A stretch of 64,000 nucleotides of DNA, taken from NCBI GenBank assembly GCA_036558545.1, contig DATBFJ010000074.1, positions 27,441 through 91,440 on the forward strand, read 5' to 3'. Each line of letters opens with the position of its first letter. Within the stretch, counting starts at the first letter, position 1. Of this stretch, positions 24,185 to 33,692 are shown one piece after another. The position numbers and the translations under genes were made by a program. This DNA is from JALYGJ01 sp036558545 (GTDB taxonomy: Bacteria; Chloroflexota; Limnocylindria; Limnocylindrales; CSP1-4). The notes beneath the pieces were generated by a model, which saw nothing but the letters and a program-made list of their open reading frames with translations, was not told the DNA's origin and made no database searches.

Positions 24185-25705
24185 TTAGAGCAGCTCCCCG
24201 TGCGACGACGCCGTTGGCTCGCCCTCGCGCGGTCTCGGTTCTTCGCCCGGGCCGTACTCGCGCTTCGTGGACGTCGCGTTTGTCGCGTTCAGCACTGGCA
24301 GTGACTCGCGAGCCGTGCCTTCGATCGCGCCCACGCCGTAGGGCGACCACTTCTCCGGCCGCTGCAGCCGATGCGGCTCCTTGTTGCCGCGTTGATGGAC
24401 TTCCTCGAAGCCGGTCGGCTCGATCCACATGCGATCGCCCTCGAGCAAGCCAAGAACACCGGACTGACCAGGCTCCGGTCGTGCCTTCTGGCACGATTTG
24501 CACGTGGCGCGGTCGTGCTGCTTGTACTCGAGCGGCTCTTCGTAAGTCGTGATGTAGCCCTCGTAGTTGCGCAGCACCACCTTGTGGTCGGAATAGCTGA
24601 TGAGGTAGTTGGGCATGACCGGGATCTTGCCGCCGCCTCCCGGCGCGTCAATCACGTACGTCGGGATCGCATAACCACTGGTGTGGCCGCGCAGGCCCTC
24701 CATGATTTCGAGACCCTTGCCGACCGGCGTCCGGAAGTGACCGCTGCCCTCCACGAGATCGCATTGGTACAGGTAGTACGGCCGAATGCGGTTCTCGACG
24801 AGCTTGTGGACGAGCTCGCGCTGGATGTTTACGCAGTCATTTACGCCCGCGAGAAGCACCGATTGATTGCCGACCGGGATTCCAGCGCGCGTCAGCCGGT
24901 CAACGGCACGCGAGACCTCCGGCGTGATCTCGTTGGGGTGGTTGAAATGCAGGTTGATCCAGACAGGGTGGTATTTCGCGAGCATCTCGCATAGCTCGTC
25001 GTCGACGCGCTGCGGCATGAACACCGGCACACGTGAGCCAATGCGGATGATCTCGATGTGAGGGATCTCGCGGATGCCGCGGATGATCTTCTCGAAGAGC
25101 TTGGGCGCAAGTGTCAGGCCGTCGCCGCCACTGATCAGCACATCGCGAACCTGCGGGGTCCTGCGCAGGTACTCGAGCTGTGCCTCGTGCTCCCGTGAAT
25201 TGAAGTTCTGCGTTGGGTCGCCCACGATCCGTGATCTGGTGCAGTAGCGGCAGTAGCTGGCACACTGGGTCGTGACGAGCATGAGCACTCGATCCGGGTA
25301 CCGGTGCACGAGACCTGGCACCGGCGAGTGGCGGTCTTCGGCGAGCGAGTCCTCCATCATCCCGGTGAAAGCGCTTTGCTCACGCCCGAGTGGGATGACC
25401 TGGCGTCGAATCGGGTCGTCCGGATCGTCGGGATCCATCAGCGAGATGAAGTACGGGGTGATATCGACGCGGAACTTGTCCGGTGCGCTCAGCCCTTCGC
25501 GCTCCTCGTCGGTCAGCTTGAGGATCTGTTCGATGTCCTCGAGGTCATTGACGCGATTCGACAGCTGCCAGCGCCAGTCGTTCCACTTCTCGTCAGGCAC
25601 GTCGGCCCACAGCGGCGCGCGCCGGCTGACCGCCGGCTTGCCATCTGCGCCCAGACGGCGCGCCGGATCACGCAGGTTGACGAAAGGCTGTTCCTCGAGC
25701 GTCAC
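24185..25705 (-). CDS. kamA: Lysine 2,3-aminomutase (radical SAM)
   Basis: A 506-residue radical SAM/PLP enzyme interconverting L-alpha-lysine and L-beta-lysine. The 4Fe-4S motif is CASYCRYC, followed by TRSRIVG; SGGDGLTL and PGGGGKIPVMPNYL, the latter near the PLP lysine, match KamA. The C-terminal 90 residues, after the CKSC pair (zinc-like) and VLGLLEGDRMWIEP, form an extended charged tail not needed for catalysis. Start GTG at 25705. The enzyme supports lysine fermentation or synthesis of the osmolyte N-epsilon-acetyl-beta-lysine; no acetyltransferase (AblB) is adjacent. Confidence 0.9.
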   Translation of the reverse strand: MTLEEQPFVNLRDPARRLGADGKPAVSRRAPLWADVPDEKWNDWRWQLSNRVNDLEDIEQILKLTDEEREGLSAPDKFRVDITPYFISLMDPDDPDDPIRRQVIPLGREQSAFTGMMEDSLAEDRHSPVPGLVHRYPDRVLMLVTTQCASYCRYCTRSRIVGDPTQNFNSREHEAQLEYLRRTPQVRDVLISGGDGLTLAPKLFEKIIRGIREIPHIEIIRIGSRVPVFMPQRVDDELCEMLAKYHPVWINLHFNHPNEITPEVSRAVDRLTRAGIPVGNQSVLLAGVNDCVNIQRELVHKLVENRIRPYYLYQCDLVEGSGHFRTPVGKGLEIMEGLRGHTSGYAIPTYVIDAPGGGGKIPVMPNYLISYSDHKVVLRNYEGYITTYEEPLEYKQHDRATCKSCQKARPEPGQSGVLGLLEGDRMWIEPTGFEEVHQRGNKEPHRLQRPEKWSPYGVGAIEGTARESLPVLNATNATSTKREYGPGEEPRPREGEPTASSHGELL

Positions 25706-25860
25706 CTCGGGTCGCGTCTCGATCGCTATCTGGAGTTACCTCCGCCCTGTCGTTTCGAGTGCATACGTTTTATGCAGTCTGGATAGAAGTGGATCATAGC
25801 GCGCTCGGCTGGCACATGACATACCCGTCAAAAGTCCTGTGGCCTTCGGCGGGTCGCTGC

Positions 25861-25866
25861 TAGACT
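25861..25866 (+). promoter_or_regulatory. -10-like TAGACT, probable leaderless promoter
   Basis: TAGACT ends eight bases before the ATG at 25875. No Shine-Dalgarno sequence lies in between. The -35 is not clear. Confidence 0.35.
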
Positions 25867-25874
25867 CGCGATCG

Positions 25875-26270
25875 ATGGATCGGACGATGGAACGCTGGAA
25901 GCGCCTCCTGATGGTCGTCGCGCTGCTGTTGGCGGGCGGCATCGTCATCGCTCTGTACTCGCAGTTCCAACAGCTCCTGCTCCACCCCTTTGCTTGGATT
26001 GGCGCGATCGTGCTGTCGGCCGCCTTCTCGCTGATCATGCTCCGAGTGGCGCTCGTCCCGGAGCAGCGCTACACGGGCTGGGTCAAGTCAATCGTCGGTC
26101 CCAACGGCCGCTGGCTTTTCCTTATCCTGATCCTGCTGTGGGGCGCGGCGATGGCGTTCCTGGCCAGCTTGGGCCTTGGCCCTCAGCAGCAGGGCGCGCC
26201 CGCGTTCCTGGGGCTCTTGATCGGCATCTTCCTGTTCATGGGTTTCATCTGGTCGGTCATCGGCGAGTAG
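25875..26270 (+). CDS. Four-helix membrane protein, unknown function
   Basis: A 131-residue integral membrane protein with four predicted helices (about 9-27, 37-55, 75-95 and 107-127) and a short basic N-terminus. The loop EQRYTGWVKSIVGPNGRWLF precedes helix 3. It is transcribed divergently from kamA, with a TAGACT hexamer just upstream and no ribosome site. An OsmC gene follows after 34 bases. No family recognised. Confidence 0.65.
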   Translation: MDRTMERWKRLLMVVALLLAGGIVIALYSQFQQLLLHPFAWIGAIVLSAAFSLIMLRVALVPEQRYTGWVKSIVGPNGRWLFLILILLWGAAMAFLASLGLGPQQQGAPAFLGLLIGIFLFMGFIWSVIGE

Positions 26271-26304
26271 CCCAAGCGGGCGCGCACATGACCGGCAGAG
26301 TGCC

Positions 26305-26868
26305 GTGAGAACCGTTTCGATCTCCTGGGACCAAGAAGTCGGCCGATTCACCGCGCTCGGGACACATCCCAACCAACACATCGCCATCAATGCTCCTCGG
26401 CTGGAGTTGGAGGACCGGGGACCAACTGGCTTCTCCGCCACGGAGCTTCTGCTGGCCGCGGCCGGTTCGTGTGCGGCGTGGGACGTGGTCGAGATATTGC
26501 GCAAGCGTCGTGCTTCGGTCCATTCGCTCGAAGTCACGGTCGAAGGCGATCAGGCACCGGAGCCGCCCTGGTCGTACTCACGGGTGGTCCTGAATTTTCG
26601 GATCGTGTGCGAGCGGCTGACGTACCCGGTCGTCGCTCGAGTGATTCGCCTCAGCATCGTCCGCTACTGCTCAGTCATCAACACGATTGCAGCCGCCGCG
26701 TCGATCGAAGCGACGGTAGAGGTCGTGGGAATGGATGGCACGAGCACGGGCCGAAAGCACATCGAGCTGGCTCTGCCGTCTGAACCGGGCGGAGAAAGCG
26801 GCTTCACGGAGTCAGATCTTGCGGCCGTCGGCGTGGCAGAGCCCATCGTCGACGAGGACGAGGAGTAG
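26305..26868 (+). CDS. OsmC/Ohr-family protein
   Basis: A 187-residue protein of the OsmC fold, whose members are thiol peroxidases acting on organic hydroperoxides. The first conserved cysteine is in AAAGSCAAWDVVEIL, the second in VRYCSVINTIA, both at the expected positions; Glu in TGFSATELLLAAAGS is also conserved. The C-terminal 40 residues form an acidic tail (ends VDEDEE). GTG start. Redox role is inferred from the family. Confidence 0.85.
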   Translation: MRTVSISWDQEVGRFTALGTHPNQHIAINAPRLELEDRGPTGFSATELLLAAAGSCAAWDVVEILRKRRASVHSLEVTVEGDQAPEPPWSYSRVVLNFRIVCERLTYPVVARVIRLSIVRYCSVINTIAAAASIEATVEVVGMDGTSTGRKHIELALPSEPGGESGFTESDLAAVGVAEPIVDEDEE

Positions 26869-27007
26869 GTCGTTATTTAAGCCGCGAAGCGAAGGCAGGC
26901 GCTTCAAGAATCGCAAGCCGCCCCGTGCTCGGTGCGGCAGGATCGTCGTACACGTCGGCGGAGATCCATCGGGCGACGTTCTGGTTACTTTGCGATACTG
27001 AGTTTTA

Positions 27008-30000
27008 GTGAACCTGTTCCATCGTCTGGGAAGGGCTGCGGCTCGATACCGCTATGTGGTCATCGCGGCCTGGATCGTGCTACTCGTCGCGGCCGTTCCG
27101 TTCGCACCGCAGCTGCCAGGCGCGCTGAGATCGGGCGGGTTCACGCTCGATGACCTCGAGGCGTCCAAAGCTGAGCAGGCACTCGGTGCGCTGAACGTTC
27201 CACCGAGCGCGATGGTCATTGTGCTCCAGAGCACCACCGACGCCAGGGCCGGGGACTCGTCGTTCGAGGCCGCCGCCGCCGCGGCCATCGCCAAGGTGCC
27301 GCAGGCTGCTCACGTCACGGGCGTCCTGACCCACCTGCTGGCTCCGCGCCAGGTCAGTGCCGACCGAAAGACCGTTTACGAGATCGTCACGCTCGACCTC
27401 TCGCCCGACGACTCGCCCGAGGCGCTCCAGCCGGTCGAAGACGCGATCACGCCGGTCGACGGCCTGCAAGTCATGCTCGCCGGCGGCCCAGCCTTTTACG
27501 GCGACATCCAGGTCCTTTCCGAGAATGACCTTCGAAGAAGCGAGTTCATTTCGCTGCCACTGGCGGCTCTGGCACTCCTGCTCGTTTTTGGCAGCGTCAT
27601 CGCGGCCGGCGTTCCGATCGTGGTTGGTGGCACGGCCGTCGTTGTGGCGCTTGGCGCACTCTTCTTCGTTGCCCAACAAACCGCCCTGAGCATCTTCGTG
27701 CTCAATCTCGCCACGCTTCTTGGACTTGGCTTGGGCGTCGATTACGCGCTGCTCCTGACGAGCCGATTCCGCGAGGAGCTCAAGTCACGCGGCGGCGGCC
27801 GCCTGACGAGTGGTGCCGTCGATCAAAACGCCGTCAACGACGCAGTCGCCGCGACCGTCGCTACGGCGGGACGTGCCGTCTTCTTCAGCGGGCTGACTGT
27901 TCTCCTTGGTCTGATCGGTTTGATCCTCTTCGAATTCATGGTGTTGCGGTCGGTCGGCATTGCTGGCGCCATGGTCGTTGGCCTGGCCGTGGCAAGCGCG
28001 GTGACTCTGCTGCCGGCCGTACTGGCCACTCTCGGGCCAAGGGTTGACGCATACCCGGTCCACTTGCGCGGACGAGTCTCACGCCTGTTAGGCCGGAGGC
28101 CCAAACCACCGGCTCCCGACGGCGAGGGGGCGTGGGGTCGGCTCGCGCGGCGAGTGATGGATCACCCGCTGCTCGTTTTCATTCCGACTCTGACGGCACT
28201 CTTGATCCTTGGCTCGCCCTTTCTGCACGCCCACTTCAATTCGCCCGACGCTTCGATCCTGCCGCCGGGTGTCCCCAGCCGCGTGGCCTTCGACACGCTC
28301 GCGAGCGACTTTGGCGAGGGCGAGTTCTCACCGCTGATCGTGGCGGTAAAGACCAACGGTCCCGTCACCGACCCAGCGAACGTGGCGCTGCTGTACGACT
28401 ACTCGCGTCGTCTTGCCGCGGACACGCGCGTGACCCGTGTTGAGAGCTATGTCGACGTCGACCCGCGGCTAACACTCGAGCAATACCAATTGCTCTATTC
28501 CGCGCCGGGCGGTCCGGCCGACCGTTTCGTGGCACAACAGCTCGCGGCAACAACCAGGGACAACCTTGCCGCGTTCACGGTGTTCACGCCTTACGGCCCG
28601 AACCGCATTGAAGGTCAGCGGCTGGTCGCGGACATTCGCACCCCGGGCTCAAGCGTCGCGCCGCCGCCCGGCGTCAGCGTGCTTGTCGGCGGCGGCGCCG
28701 CTGAGGTCCGCGACGTCGTGCAGCGAATCGCCTCCGACTTCCCGCGCTCGGCCGCATTCATCCTGATCTCGACGTACCTGGTCCTGTTCGTCCTTCTCCG
28801 ATCAGTCGTGCTTCCGGCAAAGGCGCTGATCGTCAATGCGCTGTCGATCACTGCGAGTTTCGGAGCGCTTGTCTGGATCTTCCAGGACGGCAATCTTTCG
28901 GCTCTGCTCGGCTTCGCGCCGCTCGGTTTCGTCGAAACGACATTGCCTGTGATCCTGTTCTGCGTTCTATTCGGGCTGTCCATGGATTACGAGGTGTTCC
29001 TCCTGTCGCGCATGAAGGAGGTCTACGACAAGACCGGCGACAACCGCGAGGCCGTCATTCGCGGCATGGAGCGCTCAGGTCGGATCGTCAGCTCCGCAGC
29101 GTTGATCGTCGTCGTGGTGGCTGGATCCTTTGCTTTCGCGGACATCGTCCTGATCAAGGCGCTTGGCCTTGGCGTAGCCATAGCAGTCGCATTGGACGCG
29201 ACGCTCGTCCGCGGGCTGCTCGTGCCCTCAGCAATGCGCTTGTTAGGCGACCTAAATTGGTGGCTCCCTGCGCGTCTCAAGCGCTTGATCGGTACCCGTT
29301 TGCACCTTCCCGAGACGGCCGCGCTGCCGTGGCTGCTGCTTGTGCTCGCGCTCGTCACCACGTTGGTCGTCGGTTGCTCGCCCACTGGCCAGCTTCTTGC
29401 CAATCCCGTTCCAGCCGCCCCCGCAGTCCCATCGACCGCGCCGTTTGCCAGTCATGCGCCCGACCCACAGCCAATCAGCCTGCCCCGTGACGAGGCACCA
29501 CACGACCGACTGACGGAGTGGTGGTACTACACCGGTCATCTCGCCTCCGAGTCGGGACGCGAATTCGGCTTTGAGTTCGTCATCTTCCGGGCCGAGCGTG
29601 GTTCGTTCCCAGTTTCGTGGGCGTCGCACCTCGCCCTGACGGACGAACAGGGCAATCGTTTCCTGTACGAGCAGCGTTCCGAAATCGGGCCGCAGGTGGA
29701 CGTTGCCGCCGGCCCGGGATTCTCGTTCTCGCTGAAAGGCACAAGCGATCAAGGCGTGCCCGACGTAAACGCGTCACCCTGGCTGATGAGCGGCCTGGGC
29801 GGGCAGGACTCGCTGTCGGCGGCCACACCTTCGTTCGCAATCCACCTCTCGCTGGCGTCAGTGCGTTCGTTACCTGTGCTCCATGACGACGATGGGTGGG
29901 TGGACTTCGGCCCGGCTGGCGGCTCGTACTACTACTCATGGCCACGAATGACAGCATCCGGCAGTGTCAGCTTGGATGGCACCTCGATTCAGGTAACGGG

Positions 30001-30454
30001 CGAGGCCTGGTTCGACCACCAGTGGGGGGACTTCATAGCGGTCGGAGGCGGCGGGTGGGATTGGTTTGCCGTCAACCTGGCCGATGGCACGGACTTCACG
30101 TTGTCGCTCGTCCGAGCCGCGGACGGAAGCTATCCGCTCATTTACGGCACGTACGTCGCGCCCGACGGCACTGTCACTCATCTGCCGCAAACCGCGTTCA
30201 AGGTCACTCCCGCGGCAACCTGGACAAGCCCCGCGACGGGCGCGACCTACCCAGCCGGCTGGCAAATTGAAATTCCGAGCCAGCAGCTGACGGTCGACCT
30301 GACCCCGACCGTCGCCGACCAGGAGCTCGACACGCGCGCCACGACCGGCGTCATCTACTGGGAGGGGTCGCAACTAGTTTCGGCCTCGCGCAGTGGCGCC
30401 CCGCTATCTGGCGAGGCCTACGTCGAGCTCACCGGCTACGCGGCAGCGAACTAG
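27008..30454 (+). CDS. MmpL/RND-type transporter fused to a C-terminal CrtC/AttH-like lipocalin domain
   Basis: One continuous 1148-residue frame. Residues 1 to about 770 form an MMPL exporter: helix 1 near 16-36, two blocks of membrane helices separated by periplasmic loops, GLGVDYALLLTSRFREEL in half one and FGLSMDYEVFLLSRMKEV in half two. Residues about 772-792 are an extra helix ending in a lipobox-like VVGCSP (Cys790). From about 830 to 1148 follows a CrtC/AttH (hydroxyneurosporene synthase-like) domain with EWWYYTGHL, WFDHQWGDF and YWEGS. The extra helix would place that domain outside. Start GTG with GATACT eight bases upstream. A fusion of a transporter with a downstream lipoprotein by loss of a stop codon is likely. 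Confidence 0.88.
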   Translation: MNLFHRLGRAAARYRYVVIAAWIVLLVAAVPFAPQLPGALRSGGFTLDDLEASKAEQALGALNVPPSAMVIVLQSTTDARAGDSSFEAAAAAAIAKVPQAAHVTGVLTHLLAPRQVSADRKTVYEIVTLDLSPDDSPEALQPVEDAITPVDGLQVMLAGGPAFYGDIQVLSENDLRRSEFISLPLAALALLLVFGSVIAAGVPIVVGGTAVVVALGALFFVAQQTALSIFVLNLATLLGLGLGVDYALLLTSRFREELKSRGGGRLTSGAVDQNAVNDAVAATVATAGRAVFFSGLTVLLGLIGLILFEFMVLRSVGIAGAMVVGLAVASAVTLLPAVLATLGPRVDAYPVHLRGRVSRLLGRRPKPPAPDGEGAWGRLARRVMDHPLLVFIPTLTALLILGSPFLHAHFNSPDASILPPGVPSRVAFDTLASDFGEGEFSPLIVAVKTNGPVTDPANVALLYDYSRRLAADTRVTRVESYVDVDPRLTLEQYQLLYSAPGGPADRFVAQQLAATTRDNLAAFTVFTPYGPNRIEGQRLVADIRTPGSSVAPPPGVSVLVGGGAAEVRDVVQRIASDFPRSAAFILISTYLVLFVLLRSVVLPAKALIVNALSITASFGALVWIFQDGNLSALLGFAPLGFVETTLPVILFCVLFGLSMDYEVFLLSRMKEVYDKTGDNREAVIRGMERSGRIVSSAALIVVVVAGSFAFADIVLIKALGLGVAIAVALDATLVRGLLVPSAMRLLGDLNWWLPARLKRLIGTRLHLPETAALPWLLLVLALVTTLVVGCSPTGQLLANPVPAAPAVPSTAPFASHAPDPQPISLPRDEAPHDRLTEWWYYTGHLASESGREFGFEFVIFRAERGSFPVSWASHLALTDEQGNRFLYEQRSEIGPQVDVAAGPGFSFSLKGTSDQGVPDVNASPWLMSGLGGQDSLSAATPSFAIHLSLASVRSLPVLHDDDGWVDFGPAGGSYYYSWPRMTASGSVSLDGTSIQVTGEAWFDHQWGDFIAVGGGGWDWFAVNLADGTDFTLSLVRAADGSYPLIYGTYVAPDGTVTHLPQTAFKVTPAATWTSPATGATYPAGWQIEIPSQQLTVDLTPTVADQELDTRATTGVIYWEGSQLVSASRSGAPLSGEAYVELTGYAAAN

Positions 30455-30473
30455 CTCGACGTAGGATCACGCG

Positions 30474-31190
30474 GTGTACGCCTCGCTGCGTCGTTTAGAT
30501 CCGGCGACGTGGCCCGCGGCCGCGGTATTCACCGTTCTTGGTGGTTGTGCAGTCGCTTTTCTGGTTTCAACGCTTGTCGACAACGTCTGGATCTTCAGGG
30601 CGCTCCTGTTCGGCGGCTACATAACGGCGATCGCGGTCTTGCTGCGCGCGTCCTGGTTTCGTGCGCGGGAGATCCTTCTCGTTCTCGGCCCAGCCTTGGT
30701 CGGCCTGGTCATCTTCCGCTACTTCGTGCCTGGCATAGCTGGTGACATCGGGCAGGCTGTGTGCGCGGTCGTGCCACTGCTCATCGGCTTGGGCTTCATT
30801 GATCGGTCGGTGGTATTGGGCACGCTGGCCCCTGGCCGCTACGACGGATACTCGAATGCCGATCAGAAAATGGTGTGGGCCTTTCGTGAAGGGTTTTTCG
30901 AGATAGGCCGGGCCATAGACTCGGGCAACGACAAAGCGTTCACCAAGCACGTGAATAAGGCTCTCATCCTCGGAAACGTCTCGACGGACGACCCTGAATG
31001 GTTGGACGTGCGACGGAAATTCTTGGCGTACGGGTCTTACGTTGCCGGAGGCGAAGGCGACAGAAGCGAAGCGACAGCAGACAAACTTATGAACGAGTTT
31101 GTTGAGACTTCGCTAGCGGTGCGAAAGGCAAAGCGCATTTGGTTCGGCAGGTTGGGAAGGCCAACCCGATCCAGCAAGGGACGAGCCTAG
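30474..31190 (+). CDS. Membrane protein with soluble C-terminal domain, unknown function
   Basis: A 238-residue protein with four or five N-terminal membrane helices (to about residue 115) and a cytoplasmic domain of about 120 residues. The soluble part contains WAFREGFFEIGRAIDSGNDK and HVNKALILGNVSTDDPEW and ends in a basic tail. GTG start six bases after a TAGGAT hexamer, without a ribosome site. It follows the MmpL fusion by 19 bases and ends convergent with the C39-like protease gene (four-base overlap). Family not recognised. Confidence 0.65.
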   Translation: MYASLRRLDPATWPAAAVFTVLGGCAVAFLVSTLVDNVWIFRALLFGGYITAIAVLLRASWFRAREILLVLGPALVGLVIFRYFVPGIAGDIGQAVCAVVPLLIGLGFIDRSVVLGTLAPGRYDGYSNADQKMVWAFREGFFEIGRAIDSGNDKAFTKHVNKALILGNVSTDDPEWLDVRRKFLAYGSYVAGGEGDRSEATADKLMNEFVETSLAVRKAKRIWFGRLGRPTRSSKGRA

Positions 31191-31873
31191 GGGTTGACGG
31201 TTACCCAGTAGCCGGCGAACTGAGGGCTGTCCGGATCGTCAAAGACGTGGAATGGCGTTCGGAATTGGTCGAACGTCAGGCGCGTGTCGGGCGGCTTGTC
31301 GAAGTAGCCCTTCTGCTCTTTCGGATAGAGCGGGCCAAGGATGTAAACGCCCGTGACGTCGAAGTCGTTCGTGGCGGCGGGATCGGCCGTGGCGTCAAAC
31401 CCTGACATGACCCATGCGTGCCGGCCGCCCATCACGAGCAGCCCGACAGGCTTGTTCGTGGCGCGAATAGCCTTGGCCGCCCGGCGTACGGCCTGCCGGA
31501 AATTGGTTGACGTCACCACGCTGTAAGAGCCGCCTCCGAAGTGGTTCAGAGCCGCGGCGAAGCCCGTCGCATCAGACCCGCCGGTGTTCGAGTCCAGGAA
31601 CGCGTCGTGGTTCATCGCGTACTTGACGAGCGATTTCTGACGTGAAAGTGACTTGTTCGACGTCCCTTGAATGATGTTGAGCATCATTTGCGAGCTCGCG
31701 CCCACACACCACGTCCATCTGTACTGGGTCACGAAGACGCCGCTCCTAAAGAGATCTATCGAGTAGTCGCTGCCAGAGTGTTTCGTCGATGCGGCAACAA
31801 CCGGCGCCCCGATTGCCGCCAGCGATGCGAATGCCGCCACGAGGGCGACGAGGCGCAGCCCCACTCGTTTCAT
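31187..31873 (-). CDS. Secreted C39-like (papain-fold) cysteine protease-like protein
   Basis: A 228-residue exported protein. Signal peptide LVALVAAFASLAAIGAPVVAA is followed by WCVGASSQMMLNI, which fits a catalytic-Cys helix, and later VGLLVMGGRHAWVMSGFDA with the catalytic His. This spacing matches peptidase C39-like domains that often cleave peptides or bind peptidoglycan. The ATG at 31873 follows a GGGAGGA ribosome site. No adjacent transporter suggests bacteriocin processing. Confidence 0.7.
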   Translation of the reverse strand: MKRVGLRLVALVAAFASLAAIGAPVVAASTKHSGSDYSIDLFRSGVFVTQYRWTWCVGASSQMMLNIIQGTSNKSLSRQKSLVKYAMNHDAFLDSNTGGSDATGFAAALNHFGGGSYSVVTSTNFRQAVRRAAKAIRATNKPVGLLVMGGRHAWVMSGFDATADPAATNDFDVTGVYILGPLYPKEQKGYFDKPPDTRLTFDQFRTPFHVFDDPDSPQFAGYWVTVNP

Positions 31874-31956
31874 AGGTATTCCTCCCGTTTGACCAGCCGC
31901 ACGGCACGGCCGATCAAGAGCATTCTGCCCCACTCCGGTGGTCTGAGGAACCCGGA

Positions 31957-32766
31957 CTATCCGGTGATGAGCTCGCCGCCGTCAACTCCCAGCACGTTGC
32001 CCGTGAGCCAATCGGTGCCCTGGCCCGAGAGCGAGACAATCGCGCCCGCGACATCCGCGACGGTCGTCATGCGGCCCATCGGATTGTGCTCGGTCGCGTA
32101 CTTGATCAGCTCATCGCGCTCAGGGATCTGCATCAAGGCCGGAGTCAAGGTCACGCCAGCTCGGATGGCATTGACGGTCACGCCAGAACCCTTACGCGCG
32201 AACTCCATCGCCAGCTGCCGGCAATGCGACTCGAGCGCCGACTTCGCCGCGCTCACAGCGCCATACGAGGCGACCACGCGGGTCGACCCTTCGCTGGTCA
32301 TCGCGTAGATTTTGGAGCCACTGCCGAGCAAACCCGCTCGCCACGTGTCCTGCGCCCAATAGACGAGCGAGTTGGCCATCACGTCCAGCGTCATGTCCAT
32401 GTTCTTGCGGGTGATGCCCGCGGACGGGTCTTCGGTCAGGAAGGGCTTGAGCGTGCCGAATGCCAGCGAGTGCATCAGGACTCGGACATAACCGCGCGCC
32501 CCGGCCGCATCCTTAAGCCCGGCGAGTACGAGTGCCCGCTGCTCATCGTCCGCGGCGTTGCCGTTGAAGAACAGCGCGCGTCTTCCGGCAGCCTCGATCT
32601 TTGCCTTGATCTCTTCGACATGGGGCATGCCCTGGCGCCGGTCGAGGTGCACACCGCAGATGTCATAACCAGCCTGGGCGAGAGCGACAGCCGTTGCCTC
32701 CCCGAACCCGCTGCTCGCGCCAAGGATGAGTGCCCATGGCTGTCGGTTGTCGGTGGCATCAGGCAT
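31957..32766 (-). CDS. SDR oxidoreductase, FabI/FabL-like enoyl reductase
   Basis: A 269-residue short-chain dehydrogenase. The N-terminal ILGASSGFGEATA binds NAD(P)H. The active site has Tyr and Lys separated by six residues (YGAVSAAK), the spacing of enoyl-ACP reductases rather than the YxxxK of ordinary SDRs. C-terminal TGNVLGVDGGELITG is SDR-typical. It could reduce trans-2-enoyl-ACP in fatty acid synthesis. It stands alone, divergent from the PIG-L gene; no other fab genes are visible. Confidence 0.85.
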   Translation of the reverse strand: MPDATDNRQPWALILGASSGFGEATAVALAQAGYDICGVHLDRRQGMPHVEEIKAKIEAAGRRALFFNGNAADDEQRALVLAGLKDAAGARGYVRVLMHSLAFGTLKPFLTEDPSAGITRKNMDMTLDVMANSLVYWAQDTWRAGLLGSGSKIYAMTSEGSTRVVASYGAVSAAKSALESHCRQLAMEFARKGSGVTVNAIRAGVTLTPALMQIPERDELIKYATEHNPMGRMTTVADVAGAIVSLSGQGTDWLTGNVLGVDGGELITG

Positions 32767-32775
32767 TGCTGGCGG

Positions 32776-32810
32776 AGTCTAATGGCGGATCCGGCGCGCG
32801 CTCATATGAT
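32776..32810. promoter_or_regulatory. Back-to-back leaderless promoter elements
   Basis: The 50-base gap between divergent genes holds TAGACT on the minus strand (32781-32776, nine bases before the reductase ATG) and TATGAT on the plus strand (32805-32810, six bases before the deacetylase ATG). Neither gene has a ribosome site. Both transcripts are probably leaderless. Confidence 0.45.
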
Positions 32811-32816
32811 CTGTGC

Positions 32817-33689
32817 ATGTCTGCACGGTTGACCCTCATGACGGTCCATGCCCACCCCGACGACGAGACGATCAGCACGGGGGGCGTGATGGCGCGCTAC
32901 GCGGCCGAAGGCGCCCGGGTGGTGTGCGTTACGAGCACAGGCGGCGAACACGGCGAGATCGTCGTGCCAGAGATGGACACGCCCGAAAACCACGCCAAGC
33001 TTGGCGAAATCCGCGCCATCGAACTGCAACGAGCCCTGGCGCAACTGGGCAATGTCGAGTCGCGCAAGCTTGGTTACGTCGACTCGGGAATGATGGGCAC
33101 AAAGGAGAACGATGCGCCAGAGTCGTTCTGGCAAGCGGACTTCAACGAGGCGGTTGAGCGGCTGTTGGCAATCATGCGCGAGGTCCGGCCTCAGGTGATG
33201 GTCAGCTACAACGACTTCGGCGGATACGGGCATCCGGACCACATTCGTGCCGCGCTAACCGCCAAGGCCGCGTTCGAGCGATCCGTCTCCGAGGATGGCG
33301 ACGAGGCGCCCGCCAAGTTTTACGAAACGGCCACCAACTTCCGCCGCGACGAGCAGGTGATGAAGCGCGCCGAGGAGCGCGGCGTCAAATCGTGGTGGAC
33401 GGCTTCAGAGGAAGAGACCGAGGAGCAACGCGCGGAGCGCGAGGCTCACTTCGCCAAGATGCTGGCGGCGACCGGACCGGTTACGACCTCGGTCGACGTA
33501 GCGAAGTTCGTCCCGAACAAGTACGCGGCCCTCAAAGAGCACGTGACCCAACTGCCGGCGGACGGTTTCTTTCTCGCCTTCACCGTCGAGGACTGGCAGG
33601 AGCTGATGCCGCGCGAGGAGTTCACCCTGCGCGTCTCACGTCACGGCGTCCGGATTCCAGAGGAGGACCTCTTCGCCGGCCTGCGCTAG
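32817..33689 (+). CDS. PIG-L/LmbE-family N-acetyl-glucosaminyl-type deacetylase (Mca/MshB-like)
   Basis: A 290-residue zinc deacetylase/amidase. The N-terminal VHAHPDDETISTGG supplies the first metal ligands and catalytic Asp, and YGHPDHIRAALTA gives the last His. In actinobacteria relatives (MshB, Mca) act on mycothiol or its conjugates; in other bacteria they act on bacillithiol or glycolipids. The length and Glu-rich insertion near 190-215 resemble Mca. No mycothiol ligase gene is visible, so the substrate is open. Confidence 0.88.
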   Translation: MSARLTLMTVHAHPDDETISTGGVMARYAAEGARVVCVTSTGGEHGEIVVPEMDTPENHAKLGEIRAIELQRALAQLGNVESRKLGYVDSGMMGTKENDAPESFWQADFNEAVERLLAIMREVRPQVMVSYNDFGGYGHPDHIRAALTAKAAFERSVSEDGDEAPAKFYETATNFRRDEQVMKRAEERGVKSWWTASEEETEEQRAEREAHFAKMLAATGPVTTSVDVAKFVPNKYAALKEHVTQLPADGFFLAFTVEDWQELMPREEFTLRVSRHGVRIPEEDLFAGLR

Positions 33690-33692
33690 CGA

